The position numbers and the translations under genes were made by a program. A stretch of 64,000 nt of DNA, from NCBI GenBank assembly GCA_902520695.1, contig CABYOT010000004.1:33863-97862 (forward strand), written 5' to 3'. Positions 32,093 through 41,121 of the stretch are shown here, one piece after another (positions within the stretch are counted from its first letter, which is position 1; the number at the start of each line of letters is the position of its first letter). Below the pieces are notes generated by a model, which saw nothing but the letters and a program-made list of their open reading frames with translations, had not been told where the DNA came from and did not search any database. This DNA comes from an uncultured Pelagibacteraceae bacterium. Lineage in GTDB: Bacteria > Pseudomonadota > Alphaproteobacteria > Pelagibacterales > Pelagibacteraceae.

Positions 32093-32275
32093 ATGCAATT
32101 TACAAAAAATACAAGAAAAGACAAAATTTTAAGCTTAGGAGCAATTTTAAAAATTATAATAGCTATTTTCATAATTGTATTTGGCATTATTGTGATTAAC
32201 CAGATTAATTTGCCTGCCCCAGATAAACAAATTGAAAAAATTTTACCAAATGAAAATTTCAAAACAATTAAGTAA
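32093..32275 (+). CDS. Small single-span membrane protein, unknown function
   Basis: A 60-residue protein with a basic N-terminus (KNTRKDK), one hydrophobic helix at about 15-36 and a short polar tail. I use ATG 32093; a longer reading from 31973 would run antisense through aroK. Its last 26 bases overlap the start of the next gene, which points to coupled translation. The orientation rule predicts an N-in, C-out protein. No family was recognised. Confidence 0.6.
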   Translation: MQFTKNTRKDKILSLGAILKIIIAIFIIVFGIIVINQINLPAPDKQIEKILPNENFKTIK

Positions 32276-33986
32276 GATTTTAATTTCTACTTCTTTTTTT
32301 TTGTTTGTTCTATCTGCCCAGGCTCAGGAAGTTAAAGAAATTTGGTCAGAAATAGAAAAAAAAGAGATTAAAAATACTGAGTCAAAAAATAATGAAGACA
32401 CATCTATTAATATAGACCAGCTTGAAGGCGTTAAAGTAAAGCTTTCTGATGAGAATATTGTAGTAGATCAAAATTTAGACAATTCTAATATTTTATTGGC
32501 TGGATTATTTGACCCTGATGACAATGATTTAAACTTAGATATGTGGTCAAAAACTGATGGAATAAAAATTAAAAAGTTACTAGAAAAAATACAGTCTAAA
32601 AATTTATCAAGATTCTCTGAAAGGTTAATGGATGTAGCATTGTTAACAAACTCTTATGTTCCAAATCAAAATTTTTCATTAAACGAATTCGAAAGTTTTA
32701 CACTTGACCACCTAATTAAAAAAAAAGATTTTGATTTAGTTGAAGAATTTATACAAAAAAATTCATCAATAAAAGATAAAGAAAGACTCATAAAACACGT
32801 AGCTGATTACTACTTGTCATTAAACAAAATAGAAAATTCATGCTCTGCTATTGATAGTTTGAATTTAATAACTGATGAATATTTAACATATTTCAAAATT
32901 TATTGTTTAATAACTCAGGATAAAAAAGATGAGGCTCAGTTGTTGTTCGATCTTAACTCTGAGCTAGATTCTTTAAATGACTTTTTTGTAAAAAAGTTTG
33001 AAGTATTGATGGGATATGAGGATAATAACTTTATATTGTCTGATGAAAATGTTCTTTATTTTCACTTATCTCATAAAACAGATAAGAATTTTTTATATTA
33101 TCCATCCGTAGAGTCTGATGAATTTATTTGGAAATATTTGTCTAGCTCGAATTTACTTAAAAATTTAAATGATTTTAATCTCAGTGATATTGATCAGGTT
33201 AAGTTTCTAGAGAAAGCAACAAGTGAAGGTATTTTTGAAGAAAAAGATTTATTGAATTTGTACAAAAAATTCCAATTTGAGATTGATGACCTTATTAATT
33301 ATGAAGACGTATTAAAAAACTTACCAGATTATGAAGGAAGAGCTCTGATGTATCAGAGGTTTTTACTAACAGATAATCTTGAAAAAAAACTTTCATTATT
33401 ATCAAAATTGAATAATTCCTTTGAAAACTCCAATTTTAAAAAATCATTTGACGATGAATTATCTAAGTTGTTAAAAAAAATGGATAAAAAAGAAATTCCT
33501 TTAAAGTTTTCTGACTTCTACCAAACTAATTTAATTACTGAAGAAAAAAGAAAAAATAAAATTAAGTTTAATAATGAAGTTTTTCATCAATCAAAAGTAT
33601 TAAATTATTTTTTGAATAAGCAAAGTTTACCTAAAACACAAAAATTAACTGACAATTTGTTATCAAAGATGAAAAAAGATAAAAATTACTCTTTCAACTT
33701 TAAAGATGTTGTATTACTACAATCATTGAAATCAGATGGAATTCAAATAGATCAAATTGACGAACTTTCTCAATACAAATCTGAATTAAATTCAGAAATT
33801 GACAAAATGATTGAGAATAAGGAATCTGGCATGATACTACTAAAATTAGTTGAGATTATTGGTGAAAAAGAATTGAATGAATTAAATAGTGAGTCATTAA
33901 ATTTTATAATTGAAATTATGAATAGAACAAAATTAATTAGCTTGAGAAACGAACTATTGTTGGAAATTCTTCCATTTAAAGTTTAA
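32250..33986 (+). CDS. Exported protein of unknown function
   Basis: A 578-residue protein with a clear signal peptide (about 1-25, hydrophobic core ILISTSFFLFVLS, cleavage after AQA). I start at ATG 32250, not the TTG at 32232, because the signal peptide begins there. The mature part is rich in Leu, Lys, Asp, Glu and Asn and looks all-helical, as in solenoid or TPR-like periplasmic proteins, but no repeat motif is convincing. It overlaps the small membrane protein gene and lies 16 bases before def. No family was recognised. Confidence 0.8.
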   Translation: MKISKQLSKILISTSFFLFVLSAQAQEVKEIWSEIEKKEIKNTESKNNEDTSINIDQLEGVKVKLSDENIVVDQNLDNSNILLAGLFDPDDNDLNLDMWSKTDGIKIKKLLEKIQSKNLSRFSERLMDVALLTNSYVPNQNFSLNEFESFTLDHLIKKKDFDLVEEFIQKNSSIKDKERLIKHVADYYLSLNKIENSCSAIDSLNLITDEYLTYFKIYCLITQDKKDEAQLLFDLNSELDSLNDFFVKKFEVLMGYEDNNFILSDENVLYFHLSHKTDKNFLYYPSVESDEFIWKYLSSSNLLKNLNDFNLSDIDQVKFLEKATSEGIFEEKDLLNLYKKFQFEIDDLINYEDVLKNLPDYEGRALMYQRFLLTDNLEKKLSLLSKLNNSFENSNFKKSFDDELSKLLKKMDKKEIPLKFSDFYQTNLITEEKRKNKIKFNNEVFHQSKVLNYFLNKQSLPKTQKLTDNLLSKMKKDKNYSFNFKDVVLLQSLKSDGIQIDQIDELSQYKSELNSEIDKMIENKESGMILLKLVEIIGEKELNELNSESLNFIIEIMNRTKLISLRNELLLEILPFKV

Positions 33987-34002
33987 AATACTTAAATTAA
34001 TC

Positions 34003-34524
34003 ATGACAATAAAAACAATTATAACTGAACCTAACGAGATTTTAAGACAAGTCTCTATACCAGTACAAACAGTGGGTAATGAAGAAAGAAAGTTAATGGA
34101 TGATATGTTGGAAACAATGTATGCAGCTAATGGTATTGGTTTAGCAGCAATTCAAATTGGTATTCCAAAAAGGATTATAGTGATGGATATTTCAAAAGAT
34201 GGAAAGAAAAATCCAATGTATTTTGTAAATCCTACAATTAAAAACAAAGACAAAGAAAAAACAACTTATGAAGAGGGATGTTTATCTGTCCCTAATTATT
34301 TTGCAGAGGTTGACAGACCTAAATATTGTGAGGTTGAATATTTAAATTATAATGGGGAGAATAAAATTTTAGAAGCCGATGGGCTCCTTGCAACTTGTAT
34401 ACAACATGAAATGGATCATCTTGAAGGAATTTTGTTTATAGACTACTTATCAAAATTGAAAAAAACAATGATTGTTAAAAAATTATCAAAAAGAAAAAAT
34501 CCCCCTGATAGAATTATTGTTTAA
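34003..34524 (+). CDS. def: Peptide deformylase
   Basis: Removes the formyl group from nascent N-termini. All three motifs are present: GIGLAAIQIG (44-53), EEGCLSVP with metal ligand Cys93, and QHEMDHLEG with His135, Glu136 and His139. It has 173 residues. The stop overlaps the fmt start by one base (TAATG), the classic def-fmt pair. Confidence 0.96.
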   Translation: MTIKTIITEPNEILRQVSIPVQTVGNEERKLMDDMLETMYAANGIGLAAIQIGIPKRIIVMDISKDGKKNPMYFVNPTIKNKDKEKTTYEEGCLSVPNYFAEVDRPKYCEVEYLNYNGENKILEADGLLATCIQHEMDHLEGILFIDYLSKLKKTMIVKKLSKRKNPPDRIIV

Positions 34525-35444
34525 TGAGCAAAAAAATTGCTTTTATGGGTACCCCCACCATTTCAGGGCAAATACTCAAATCATTGTATCAAAATGGTTT
34601 TGATATTGAGGTTGTTTATACTCAACCACCTGTAGTATCAAATAGAGGTCACAGATTAAATAAGTCACCTGTTCATATAATGGCCGAAATATTAAACATA
34701 CCTGTTAGAACTCCAATTGTATTAAATAATATTGAAGAAAAAAACTTTCTTAATAAACAAAATATAAGTTTAGGTATCGTTGTTGCTTACGGGCAGATTC
34801 TTAAAAAAGATATTTTAAAAATTCCAAAATATGGATGGATAAATATTCATTATTCGCTTTTACCAAAATTACGAGGTGCAGCTCCCATTCAAAGAGCTAT
34901 TATGAACAATGAAACATCAACAGGCATTTCTATTATGAAAATTGATGAGGGTTTAGACTCTGGTCCCGTCTGCAATCAATATTCTATAAATATTTTAGAA
35001 AATGAAAATAGTGAGGATTTATCGCAAAGATTAAGTAATCTAGCATCTGAAAAAATACTACAAAATATTGATGATATACTTGATAACAAAGCAAATTTTA
35101 AAGAACAAGATCATAGCAAATCTACATATGCAAAAAAAATTAAAAAAGAAGAAGGAAAAATAAATTGGAAGGACAGTAATTTAAAAATAATAGGAAAAAT
35201 TAATGGTCTATATCCTAATCCAGGAGGTTGGTTTGAATTTAAAGGGGAAAGATACAAGATACTAAAAGCAGAAAAATCAATTTTAAGTGGAAAATCAGGA
35301 TATGTCTTATCAGATAATTTTGAAATTGGTTGTGGTAAAAATTCAATAAAGATCATTGATATACAAAGACAAGGTAAAACAGTTCAAAAAACTAAGGAAT
35401 TTCTGCGTGGTAGCCAAATTACTAAAGGCACTGATTTGAATTAA
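34524..35444 (+). CDS. fmt: Methionyl-tRNA formyltransferase
   Basis: Formylates initiator Met-tRNA using 10-formyl-THF. The catalytic triad is visible as Asn107, His109 (WINIHYSLLPKLRGAAPIQ) and Asp146 (GLDSGP). A C-terminal OB-like domain starts near residue 205. Length 306 is normal. Coupled to def upstream; truA follows two bases after the stop. Confidence 0.95.
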   Translation: MSKKIAFMGTPTISGQILKSLYQNGFDIEVVYTQPPVVSNRGHRLNKSPVHIMAEILNIPVRTPIVLNNIEEKNFLNKQNISLGIVVAYGQILKKDILKIPKYGWINIHYSLLPKLRGAAPIQRAIMNNETSTGISIMKIDEGLDSGPVCNQYSINILENENSEDLSQRLSNLASEKILQNIDDILDNKANFKEQDHSKSTYAKKIKKEEGKINWKDSNLKIIGKINGLYPNPGGWFEFKGERYKILKAEKSILSGKSGYVLSDNFEIGCGKNSIKIIDIQRQGKTVQKTKEFLRGSQITKGTDLN

Positions 35445-35446
35445 AC

Positions 35447-36187
35447 ATGTTCAGATATCAAATTCTAATCGAATATGTTGGATCTTCTTTCATAGGTTGG
35501 CAGGTACAAACAAAAGGCAAAACTATACAAGGATTAATTCAAAAAAAAATTTCATATCTTTTAAATGATAAAATTACACTTATTGGTTCGGGAAGAACAG
35601 ATACTGGTGTTCATGCAATTGAGCAATCCGCACATTTTGATGTCACTGAAAAAATCCAAAATTTAAATAAATTTTTAAAATCAATTAATTATTTTTTAAA
35701 TAAATACGAAATAGCCATTTTAAAAATAAAAAGAAAAAATATGAGATTTCACGCACGTTTTTCTGCAAAAGAGAGACTTTATAAATATGTTATTTTCAAT
35801 CAATTAAGTAAACCGATCCTTCAAAATAAGCGAGGATGGTTTGTTATTAAAAATCTTGAATTAGAGAAAATGAAAAAAGCAGCAAAAAAGTTAATTGGAA
35901 CTCATGATTTTTCAACTTTTAGAGCATCTGGATGTAATGCAAAGAGCCCAATTAGATCAATTAAATCAGTTAAAATTAAAAAGACAAAAAACAAAATTGA
36001 AATAGAGTTTAGATCTCAATCATTTTTAAAACAACAAGTTAGATCAATGGTTGGTTGTTTAAAATATATTGGTGAAAAAAAGTGGACATTAAAAAAATTT
36101 ACAAGTGTAATCAAATCAAAAAATAGAAATTTATGCGCACCGCCAGCACCGGCAGAAGGTTTATTTTTGAAAAAAGTCTTATATTAA
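35447..36187 (+). CDS. truA: tRNA pseudouridine(38-40) synthase
   Basis: Isomerises uridines 38-40 in the tRNA anticodon stem. The catalytic Asp52 is in GSGRTDTGVHA, and the family block HDFSTFRASGC and FLKQQVRSMVG are present. It has 246 residues. Last gene of the def-fmt-truA unit; its TAA overlaps the stop of the SET-domain gene by four bases (TTAA). Confidence 0.95.
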   Translation: MFRYQILIEYVGSSFIGWQVQTKGKTIQGLIQKKISYLLNDKITLIGSGRTDTGVHAIEQSAHFDVTEKIQNLNKFLKSINYFLNKYEIAILKIKRKNMRFHARFSAKERLYKYVIFNQLSKPILQNKRGWFVIKNLELEKMKKAAKKLIGTHDFSTFRASGCNAKSPIRSIKSVKIKKTKNKIEIEFRSQSFLKQQVRSMVGCLKYIGEKKWTLKKFTSVIKSKNRNLCAPPAPAEGLFLKKVLY

Positions 36188-36657
36188 TTATTCCTATTAC
36201 TCATCGCGAATTTTTTATTAATTCTCCACCTTGATTCTGCTCTCACGATGTAGCCACAACAATTTTTTGACTTACATTTACAAGGAAATTGTTTGTAATC
36301 TTTGTCATAACCAAATCCATAATCACAAGTTAATTCCTCACCTTTTTTTATATTTTTTATAGCCTTAACCCAAATTTTAAGCCCCTTGCCATCGTAGTCA
36401 CAGTTATTCTCACAAGAGTGATTTATTAGACCAGCTGTATTCCATGGGAAATCTCCATCGAGATCATATCTTTTATTTATTGTAAATAAATATATTGGTT
36501 TACTATTATCGTATTTATCAGAATTCTCAGTTTGTTTTTTAGTAATTAATTTTCCGATATAATCTATTATTTTTTCACCTTCTTTTATATCTCTTGTGGC
36601 GTATAGTCCTTTACCTTTTTTATCAATATCAGACTTTTTAATCTTATATAATTTCAT
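36184..36657 (-). CDS. SET-domain protein methyltransferase
   Basis: About 157 residues from ATG 36657; an upstream in-frame TTG at 36696 would add 13 residues. The SET fold shows GKGLYATRDIKEGE at the start, the pseudo-knot NHSCENNC and GEELTCDYGF, followed by a Cys-rich post-SET segment (CKCKSKNCCGYIV). These are the hallmarks of active lysine methyltransferases, which use S-adenosylmethionine. The substrate in this bacterium is unknown. It lies directly behind the deacetylase-family gene at the end of a long minus-strand run. Confidence 0.82.
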   Translation of the reverse strand: MKLYKIKKSDIDKKGKGLYATRDIKEGEKIIDYIGKLITKKQTENSDKYDNSKPIYLFTINKRYDLDGDFPWNTAGLINHSCENNCDYDGKGLKIWVKAIKNIKKGEELTCDYGFGYDKDYKQFPCKCKSKNCCGYIVRAESRWRINKKFAMSNRNN

Positions 36658-36688
36658 GTATTTGTGTTTATTGATTAAAAAAATATTA

Positions 36689-37618
36689 TCAATCAAATTC
36701 TAACAACGCATCAACATGCCTTTGAGTACTATCTTGTAAGGCTTTAAGATCATAGCCACCTTCAAGAATTGAAACGACTCTACCATTACAAAAAGATTTA
36801 GAAGTCTCCAAAGTCCTTTTGGTAATTTTATAATAATCCTCTGTGCTTAATCCCATTTGCGCTAACGGGTCGTTAATATGTGCATCAAAACCCGCAGAAA
36901 ATAACAAAAATTCGGGTTTAAAATGTTTTATTTTAGTTAAAACATTTTCATATGCATTTAAATATACTTCAGATGTTGTTCCAGCCTCTAGTGGAATATT
37001 CAATACATTATTGAATATTCCATTTTCTTTATTTGAACCTGAGCCGGGGTAATAAGGGTATTGGTGAGTAGAAACATATAATACCTTTTCATTATCATAA
37101 AAAATATCTTGAGTTCCATTACCATGGTGGACATCAAAATCAATAATTGCAATTTTTTTGTATTTATACTTTTCAATAAGATAAATAGCACCAACGGCTA
37201 CATTATTATAAATACAAAATCCCATAGCTTTATTTTTTTCTGCATGATGACCTGGAGGTCTTACAGCACAAAAAGCATTCTTAAATTCTTTATTTTGTAC
37301 TCCATCTATTGCTGTAATAATTGAACCTACTGCATCTTTAGTAGCATCTTTACTACCAGGGGAAACAATTGTATCACCATCTAAAAATACTAAACCTTTT
37401 TTTGGAAAAGACTGTTTAACATGATCTATATATTCTATTGAATGGGTTTTACTTAAAAAAAATTCATCAAATTTATTTGGTTTTTTCCATATAAGATTTT
37501 TGTTATCTATTTTTTTAAAGTTATCAATTATTGCGGTAACCCTATCAATTTTTTCTGGATGACCATTTCCAGTATTATGGTTTTTATATGTATCTGTAGT
37601 GATTAGACCAGTCTTCAC
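36689..37618 (-). CDS. Histone deacetylase-family amidohydrolase
   Basis: A 309-residue zinc amidohydrolase of the arginase/deacetylase fold. The catalytic pair is RPPGHHA (His124, His125). Zinc ligands are Asp162 and His164 (DFDVHHGNG) and Asp245 (SAGFDAH); Tyr289 in EGGYD is the transition-state tyrosine. Bacterial members deacetylate polyamines, acetoin-related compounds or proteins, and the sequence cannot choose between them. It starts at GTG 37618, overlapping the dapE stop by four bases (GTGA). The pairing with a SET methyltransferase is notable. Confidence 0.88.
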   Translation of the reverse strand: MKTGLITTDTYKNHNTGNGHPEKIDRVTAIIDNFKKIDNKNLIWKKPNKFDEFFLSKTHSIEYIDHVKQSFPKKGLVFLDGDTIVSPGSKDATKDAVGSIITAIDGVQNKEFKNAFCAVRPPGHHAEKNKAMGFCIYNNVAVGAIYLIEKYKYKKIAIIDFDVHHGNGTQDIFYDNEKVLYVSTHQYPYYPGSGSNKENGIFNNVLNIPLEAGTTSEVYLNAYENVLTKIKHFKPEFLLFSAGFDAHINDPLAQMGLSTEDYYKITKRTLETSKSFCNGRVVSILEGGYDLKALQDSTQRHVDALLEFD

Positions 37619-38772
37619 TTAAAGTAATTTTTTAACACATTTGAATATATTAAACTCAGTTTTTTTAAATCAGTTAGTGAGACAGCTTCATCAACTTTAT
37701 GCATAGTTTTTCCTACTAAGCCAAATTCTAAACAAGGAGCTATTTTCCTTATGAACCTTGCATCTGATGTACCTCCAGTAGTTGAAAGTTTAGGTTTTAT
37801 CTTAGTAACTTTTTTAATAACATTTTGTATCATAAATGTTGTACTATTAGGCTTTGTAAGAAAAGCTTCACCTGAAACACTGTAATCAATTTTATATTTA
37901 GATTTAGTTTTATTACATACTTTTTTTAAAATTTTATTAATTTTTTTTTTAATGGAATATGAAGTATGCATATTATTAAATCTTATGTTAAACGAAGCAC
38001 ACGCAAGACCTGGAATTACATTATCTGCAGTATTATTTATATTAATTTTTGTAATTTCTAGATTTGTTGGTTGAAAATCCTTTGTGCCTTTATCAAATCG
38101 TAGATCTTTTAGTTCTTTAAGTACTCTAACTAGAGCAGTCGAAGGGTTATTTGCTCTATGAGGATATGCTACATGTCCTTGAATTCCTGTAACTGTTAAT
38201 CGACCATTCATACTCCCTCTACGACCAATTTTAATCATTTCACCTAATTTATTAGGATTAGTTGGCTCTCCAACCAAGCAAAAATCTATTTTCTCTCGTT
38301 TCTTTTTTAAATAATCTACAACTTTTTTGGTTCCATTAATGGCGACACCTTCCTCATCTCCAGTGATTAAAAGACTTATCGATCCATTAAATCCTCTATT
38401 TTTTTCAACAAAAACGCTTATAGCTGACACAAATGCAGCTATAGAGCTTTTCATATCATTTGCACCCCTTCCGATTAAATGTCCTTTTTTAATTGATGGT
38501 TTAAACGGATTTACTGTCCAATCTCTTAAATTTCCAGCAGGAACAACATCAAGATGTCCCGCATAACAAAAATTAGGACTTTTATCCCCTAATCTTGCAT
38601 ATAGATTTTTAACTGGTGCATTTCCTTTCTCTTTAAACTCCAGAATTTTAGTTTTAAATCCAAGTTTTTTTAATTTTTTTTCCAAAAATTTCATTATACC
38701 CGCATCTATAGGGGTTACAGTTGGAAATCTAATTAGCTCTTTGGCTAATTGAAGTTCATTTATAATTTTCAT
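37615..38772 (-). CDS. dapE: Succinyl-diaminopimelate desuccinylase
   Basis: Releases succinate from N-succinyl-LL-DAP in lysine and peptidoglycan synthesis. M20 metallopeptidase motifs: YAGHLDVVPAG, RGANDMKSS (metal-bridging Asp) and TGDEEG (catalytic Glu and metal Glu), then STTGGTSDARF. It has 385 residues, the usual length. Follows dapD by five bases. Confidence 0.94.
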   Translation of the reverse strand: MKIINELQLAKELIRFPTVTPIDAGIMKFLEKKLKKLGFKTKILEFKEKGNAPVKNLYARLGDKSPNFCYAGHLDVVPAGNLRDWTVNPFKPSIKKGHLIGRGANDMKSSIAAFVSAISVFVEKNRGFNGSISLLITGDEEGVAINGTKKVVDYLKKKREKIDFCLVGEPTNPNKLGEMIKIGRRGSMNGRLTVTGIQGHVAYPHRANNPSTALVRVLKELKDLRFDKGTKDFQPTNLEITKININNTADNVIPGLACASFNIRFNNMHTSYSIKKKINKILKKVCNKTKSKYKIDYSVSGEAFLTKPNSTTFMIQNVIKKVTKIKPKLSTTGGTSDARFIRKIAPCLEFGLVGKTMHKVDEAVSLTDLKKLSLIYSNVLKNYFK

Positions 38773-38777
38773 CGAAA

Positions 38778-39605
38778 CTATTCTCTCAAGAGATCGTTAA
38801 TAGAAGTTTTAGATCTTGTTTTCTCATCTACTTGTTTAATTATTACTGCACAATATAGTGAGGGTGCAGTTGAGCTATTTTTATCAGGAAGTGAACCTGG
38901 AACTACAACTGAATAAGGAGGAATTTTTCCAAAAGTAATTTCTCCAGTCTTCCTATTAACAATTTTAGTAGATTGTCCTATATACATTCCCATACTCAGC
39001 ACGGATCCTTCACCTACAATCACACCTTCTACAACTTCAGACATTGCACCTAAAAAAACATTATCTTCAATAATAGTTGGTAAAGCTTGTGCAGGTTCTA
39101 AAACTCCACCCACACCTGAACCAGCGGAGATATGACAATTTTTTCCAATTTGGCTACAGCTTCCTGCTCTTGCAAATGTATCAATCATTGTTCCTTCGTC
39201 TATGTATGCACCAATGTTAACATAGCATGGCATTAAAACTGCATTCTTACCAACAAAACTTCCTTTTCTTACTGGTGAGTTTGGCACCATTCTAAAGCCC
39301 GCTTTCTCATGATCTTCTTTTGTCCATCCTGCAGTCTTACCCTTTAGTAAGTGAGCTTTATCATACCAGCTACTATACGGACCATTCAAATTTTCCATTG
39401 GATATAATCTAAAACTTAACATGATTGCTTTTTTTAAATGTTGATGAGTTATCCATTCACCATTTATTTTTTCAGCAACTCGTGACTTTCCACTATCTAA
39501 ATCTTCAATAACTTGATTTATAGTATCTTTTAAAGATTGATCTGAAGAGGGGTTTATTTGATCCCTTTTTTCCCAAGCTTCATTTATTACATTTTCTACA
39601 CTCAT
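38778..39605 (-). CDS. dapD: Tetrahydrodipicolinate N-succinyltransferase
   Basis: Succinylates tetrahydrodipicolinate, the step before DapC/DapE. A left-handed beta-helix of hexapeptide repeats runs from about residue 105 ([37 protein letters not shown]). The family block [17 protein letters not shown] is intact. It has 275 residues. Four bases separate it from the HAD gene upstream. Confidence 0.95.
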   Translation of the reverse strand: MSVENVINEAWEKRDQINPSSDQSLKDTINQVIEDLDSGKSRVAEKINGEWITHQHLKKAIMLSFRLYPMENLNGPYSSWYDKAHLLKGKTAGWTKEDHEKAGFRMVPNSPVRKGSFVGKNAVLMPCYVNIGAYIDEGTMIDTFARAGSCSQIGKNCHISAGSGVGGVLEPAQALPTIIEDNVFLGAMSEVVEGVIVGEGSVLSMGMYIGQSTKIVNRKTGEITFGKIPPYSVVVPGSLPDKNSSTAPSLYCAVIIKQVDEKTRSKTSINDLLRE

Positions 39606-39608
39606 AAT

Positions 39609-40271
39609 TTACGAGTTTTTTAATAACCTTATTTCTTTTAAAAATAAAGAGAGATTTTCTATTTTATAGTCAATATATTCTTTATCAGATTCTTTTTTAC
39701 CCCAATATTCATTATTGATTAGCCAAACAGTTGTAGCTCCTCTTTCTTTTCCAATTGACAAGTTTTTTGCAATATCTTCAATATAAATTGTTTCTTTTGG
39801 GTCAATATCAAATTTTTTTACCATCAGATCGAAAGCTTTGGCTGAAGGTTTTGGGCTATATTCTGCATCAATTATATCAAATACATCCTCAAATAGATCA
39901 TCAATCCCTAAATTTGTAGTTATATTACTAACATGTTCACTACTTCCATTGGTAAAAACGAATTTTCTTAAATCCAATTTTTCAATTTCACTTCTTAAAA
40001 CAACATCTTTTTTCATGAAAGATAGGTCAATGTCATGAACGAATTGTAAAAAATCTTTAGGAGGAATATCATGATGTATCATTAATCCATTAAGACTTGT
40101 ATTATATTTATGAAAGTAATCAGTTTGTAGTTTTTTAGCTTCGACTAAGTTAATTTTTAATTTTTCAGAAATGTATTGTGTCATTCTTTTACTTACTTGA
40201 CCAAATACAGCTTCTAAATCCTGATAAAGAACACCATCACAATCAAATAAAATATTTTTTATATTTTTCAT
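39609..40271 (-). CDS. HAD-family phosphatase, pyrimidine 5'-nucleotidase-like
   Basis: A 220-residue HAD hydrolase with motif I FDCDGVLY (Asp10, Asp12), motif II VFTNGS and motif IV YIEDIAKNL. The small cap and overall pattern resemble the SDT1/pyrimidine 5'-nucleotidase group, which often sits between argB and dapD in alphaproteobacteria. The start overlaps the argB stop (ATGA). Substrate assignment is tentative. Confidence 0.82.
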   Translation of the reverse strand: MKNIKNILFDCDGVLYQDLEAVFGQVSKRMTQYISEKLKINLVEAKKLQTDYFHKYNTSLNGLMIHHDIPPKDFLQFVHDIDLSFMKKDVVLRSEIEKLDLRKFVFTNGSSEHVSNITTNLGIDDLFEDVFDIIDAEYSPKPSAKAFDLMVKKFDIDPKETIYIEDIAKNLSIGKERGATTVWLINNEYWGKKESDKEYIDYKIENLSLFLKEIRLLKNS

Positions 40272-41116
40272 TTTCTAATTAATGTACCAGCACCTTTATC
40301 TGAGAATAATTCAAAAAGAATTGAATGTTTTTTTCTTCCATCAATAATTCCGACACCAGTAACTCCATTCATTATTACATCTAAGCAGGTATTAATTTTA
40401 GGAATCATCCCCTCTGTTATAATTTCATTATTTATCATCTCTAAAATTTCAGACGACGTAATTTCCTCAATGAGCTTTTTTTCTTTATCAAGTACACCTT
40501 CAACATTGGTCATTAATAATAATCTTCTACATCTCAAAGATTTAGCTATAGCACCAGCAGCTGTATCACCATTTATATTATAAGTTTGATTATTTTTACC
40601 TTTTCCTAAAGGTGATATAATTGGAACTGAATTTAATTTAATTATATCTTTTATAATATTTGTATTTATTTTATTTGGGTTTCCAACAAATCCAAGTTCC
40701 TCTACTTCTGGAATAACTTCAATAACATTATTTTTTTTTGTGTTTATCGAGACTGCATTTGATCCTTTTTCAATTAAAGAATTAACAATGTCCTCATTAA
40801 AATCAATAAGGACATCCTCAACTATATTTATAATTTTTTCATCCGTAACCCTTAAACCTCTAATAAATTTTGATTGAATATTTGATTTTTCTAACTCTCT
40901 TTTAATTCTAGGGCCACCTCCGTGGACTATTATTATTGATAATCCTAACTTATTTAGAATACTTATATCAGAAATAAAATTGTTAAAAATATTTCTATCA
41001 ATAAAAACGTTTCCTCCATATTTAATAACTATTAATTCATTTTTGTATTTATCTATATATTTCTTCACCTCTTCGATGGAAGGACCATCTTTTGGTACTA
41101 TTTTTTCTATTTCCAT
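40268..41116 (-). CDS. argB: Acetylglutamate kinase
   Basis: Phosphorylates N-acetylglutamate in arginine synthesis. Motifs: VIKYGGNV, IVHGGGPRIKRELEK and YNINGDTAAGAIAKSL, with the nucleotide-binding MTNVEGVLD. It has 282 residues. It lies five bases behind yidC; the GTPase gene ysxC/engB often found between yidC and argB in relatives is not there. Confidence 0.95.
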   Translation of the reverse strand: MEIEKIVPKDGPSIEEVKKYIDKYKNELIVIKYGGNVFIDRNIFNNFISDISILNKLGLSIIIVHGGGPRIKRELEKSNIQSKFIRGLRVTDEKIINIVEDVLIDFNEDIVNSLIEKGSNAVSINTKKNNVIEVIPEVEELGFVGNPNKINTNIIKDIIKLNSVPIISPLGKGKNNQTYNINGDTAAGAIAKSLRCRRLLLMTNVEGVLDKEKKLIEEITSSEILEMINNEIITEGMIPKINTCLDVIMNGVTGVGIIDGRKKHSILFELFSDKGAGTLIRK

Positions 41117-41121
41117 TTCTA

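Noticed and set aside
41117..41121. Loss of ysxC/engB between yidC and argB as a novelty
   Set aside because: The gene is simply absent at this site and may be elsewhere in the genome; a window cannot show loss.
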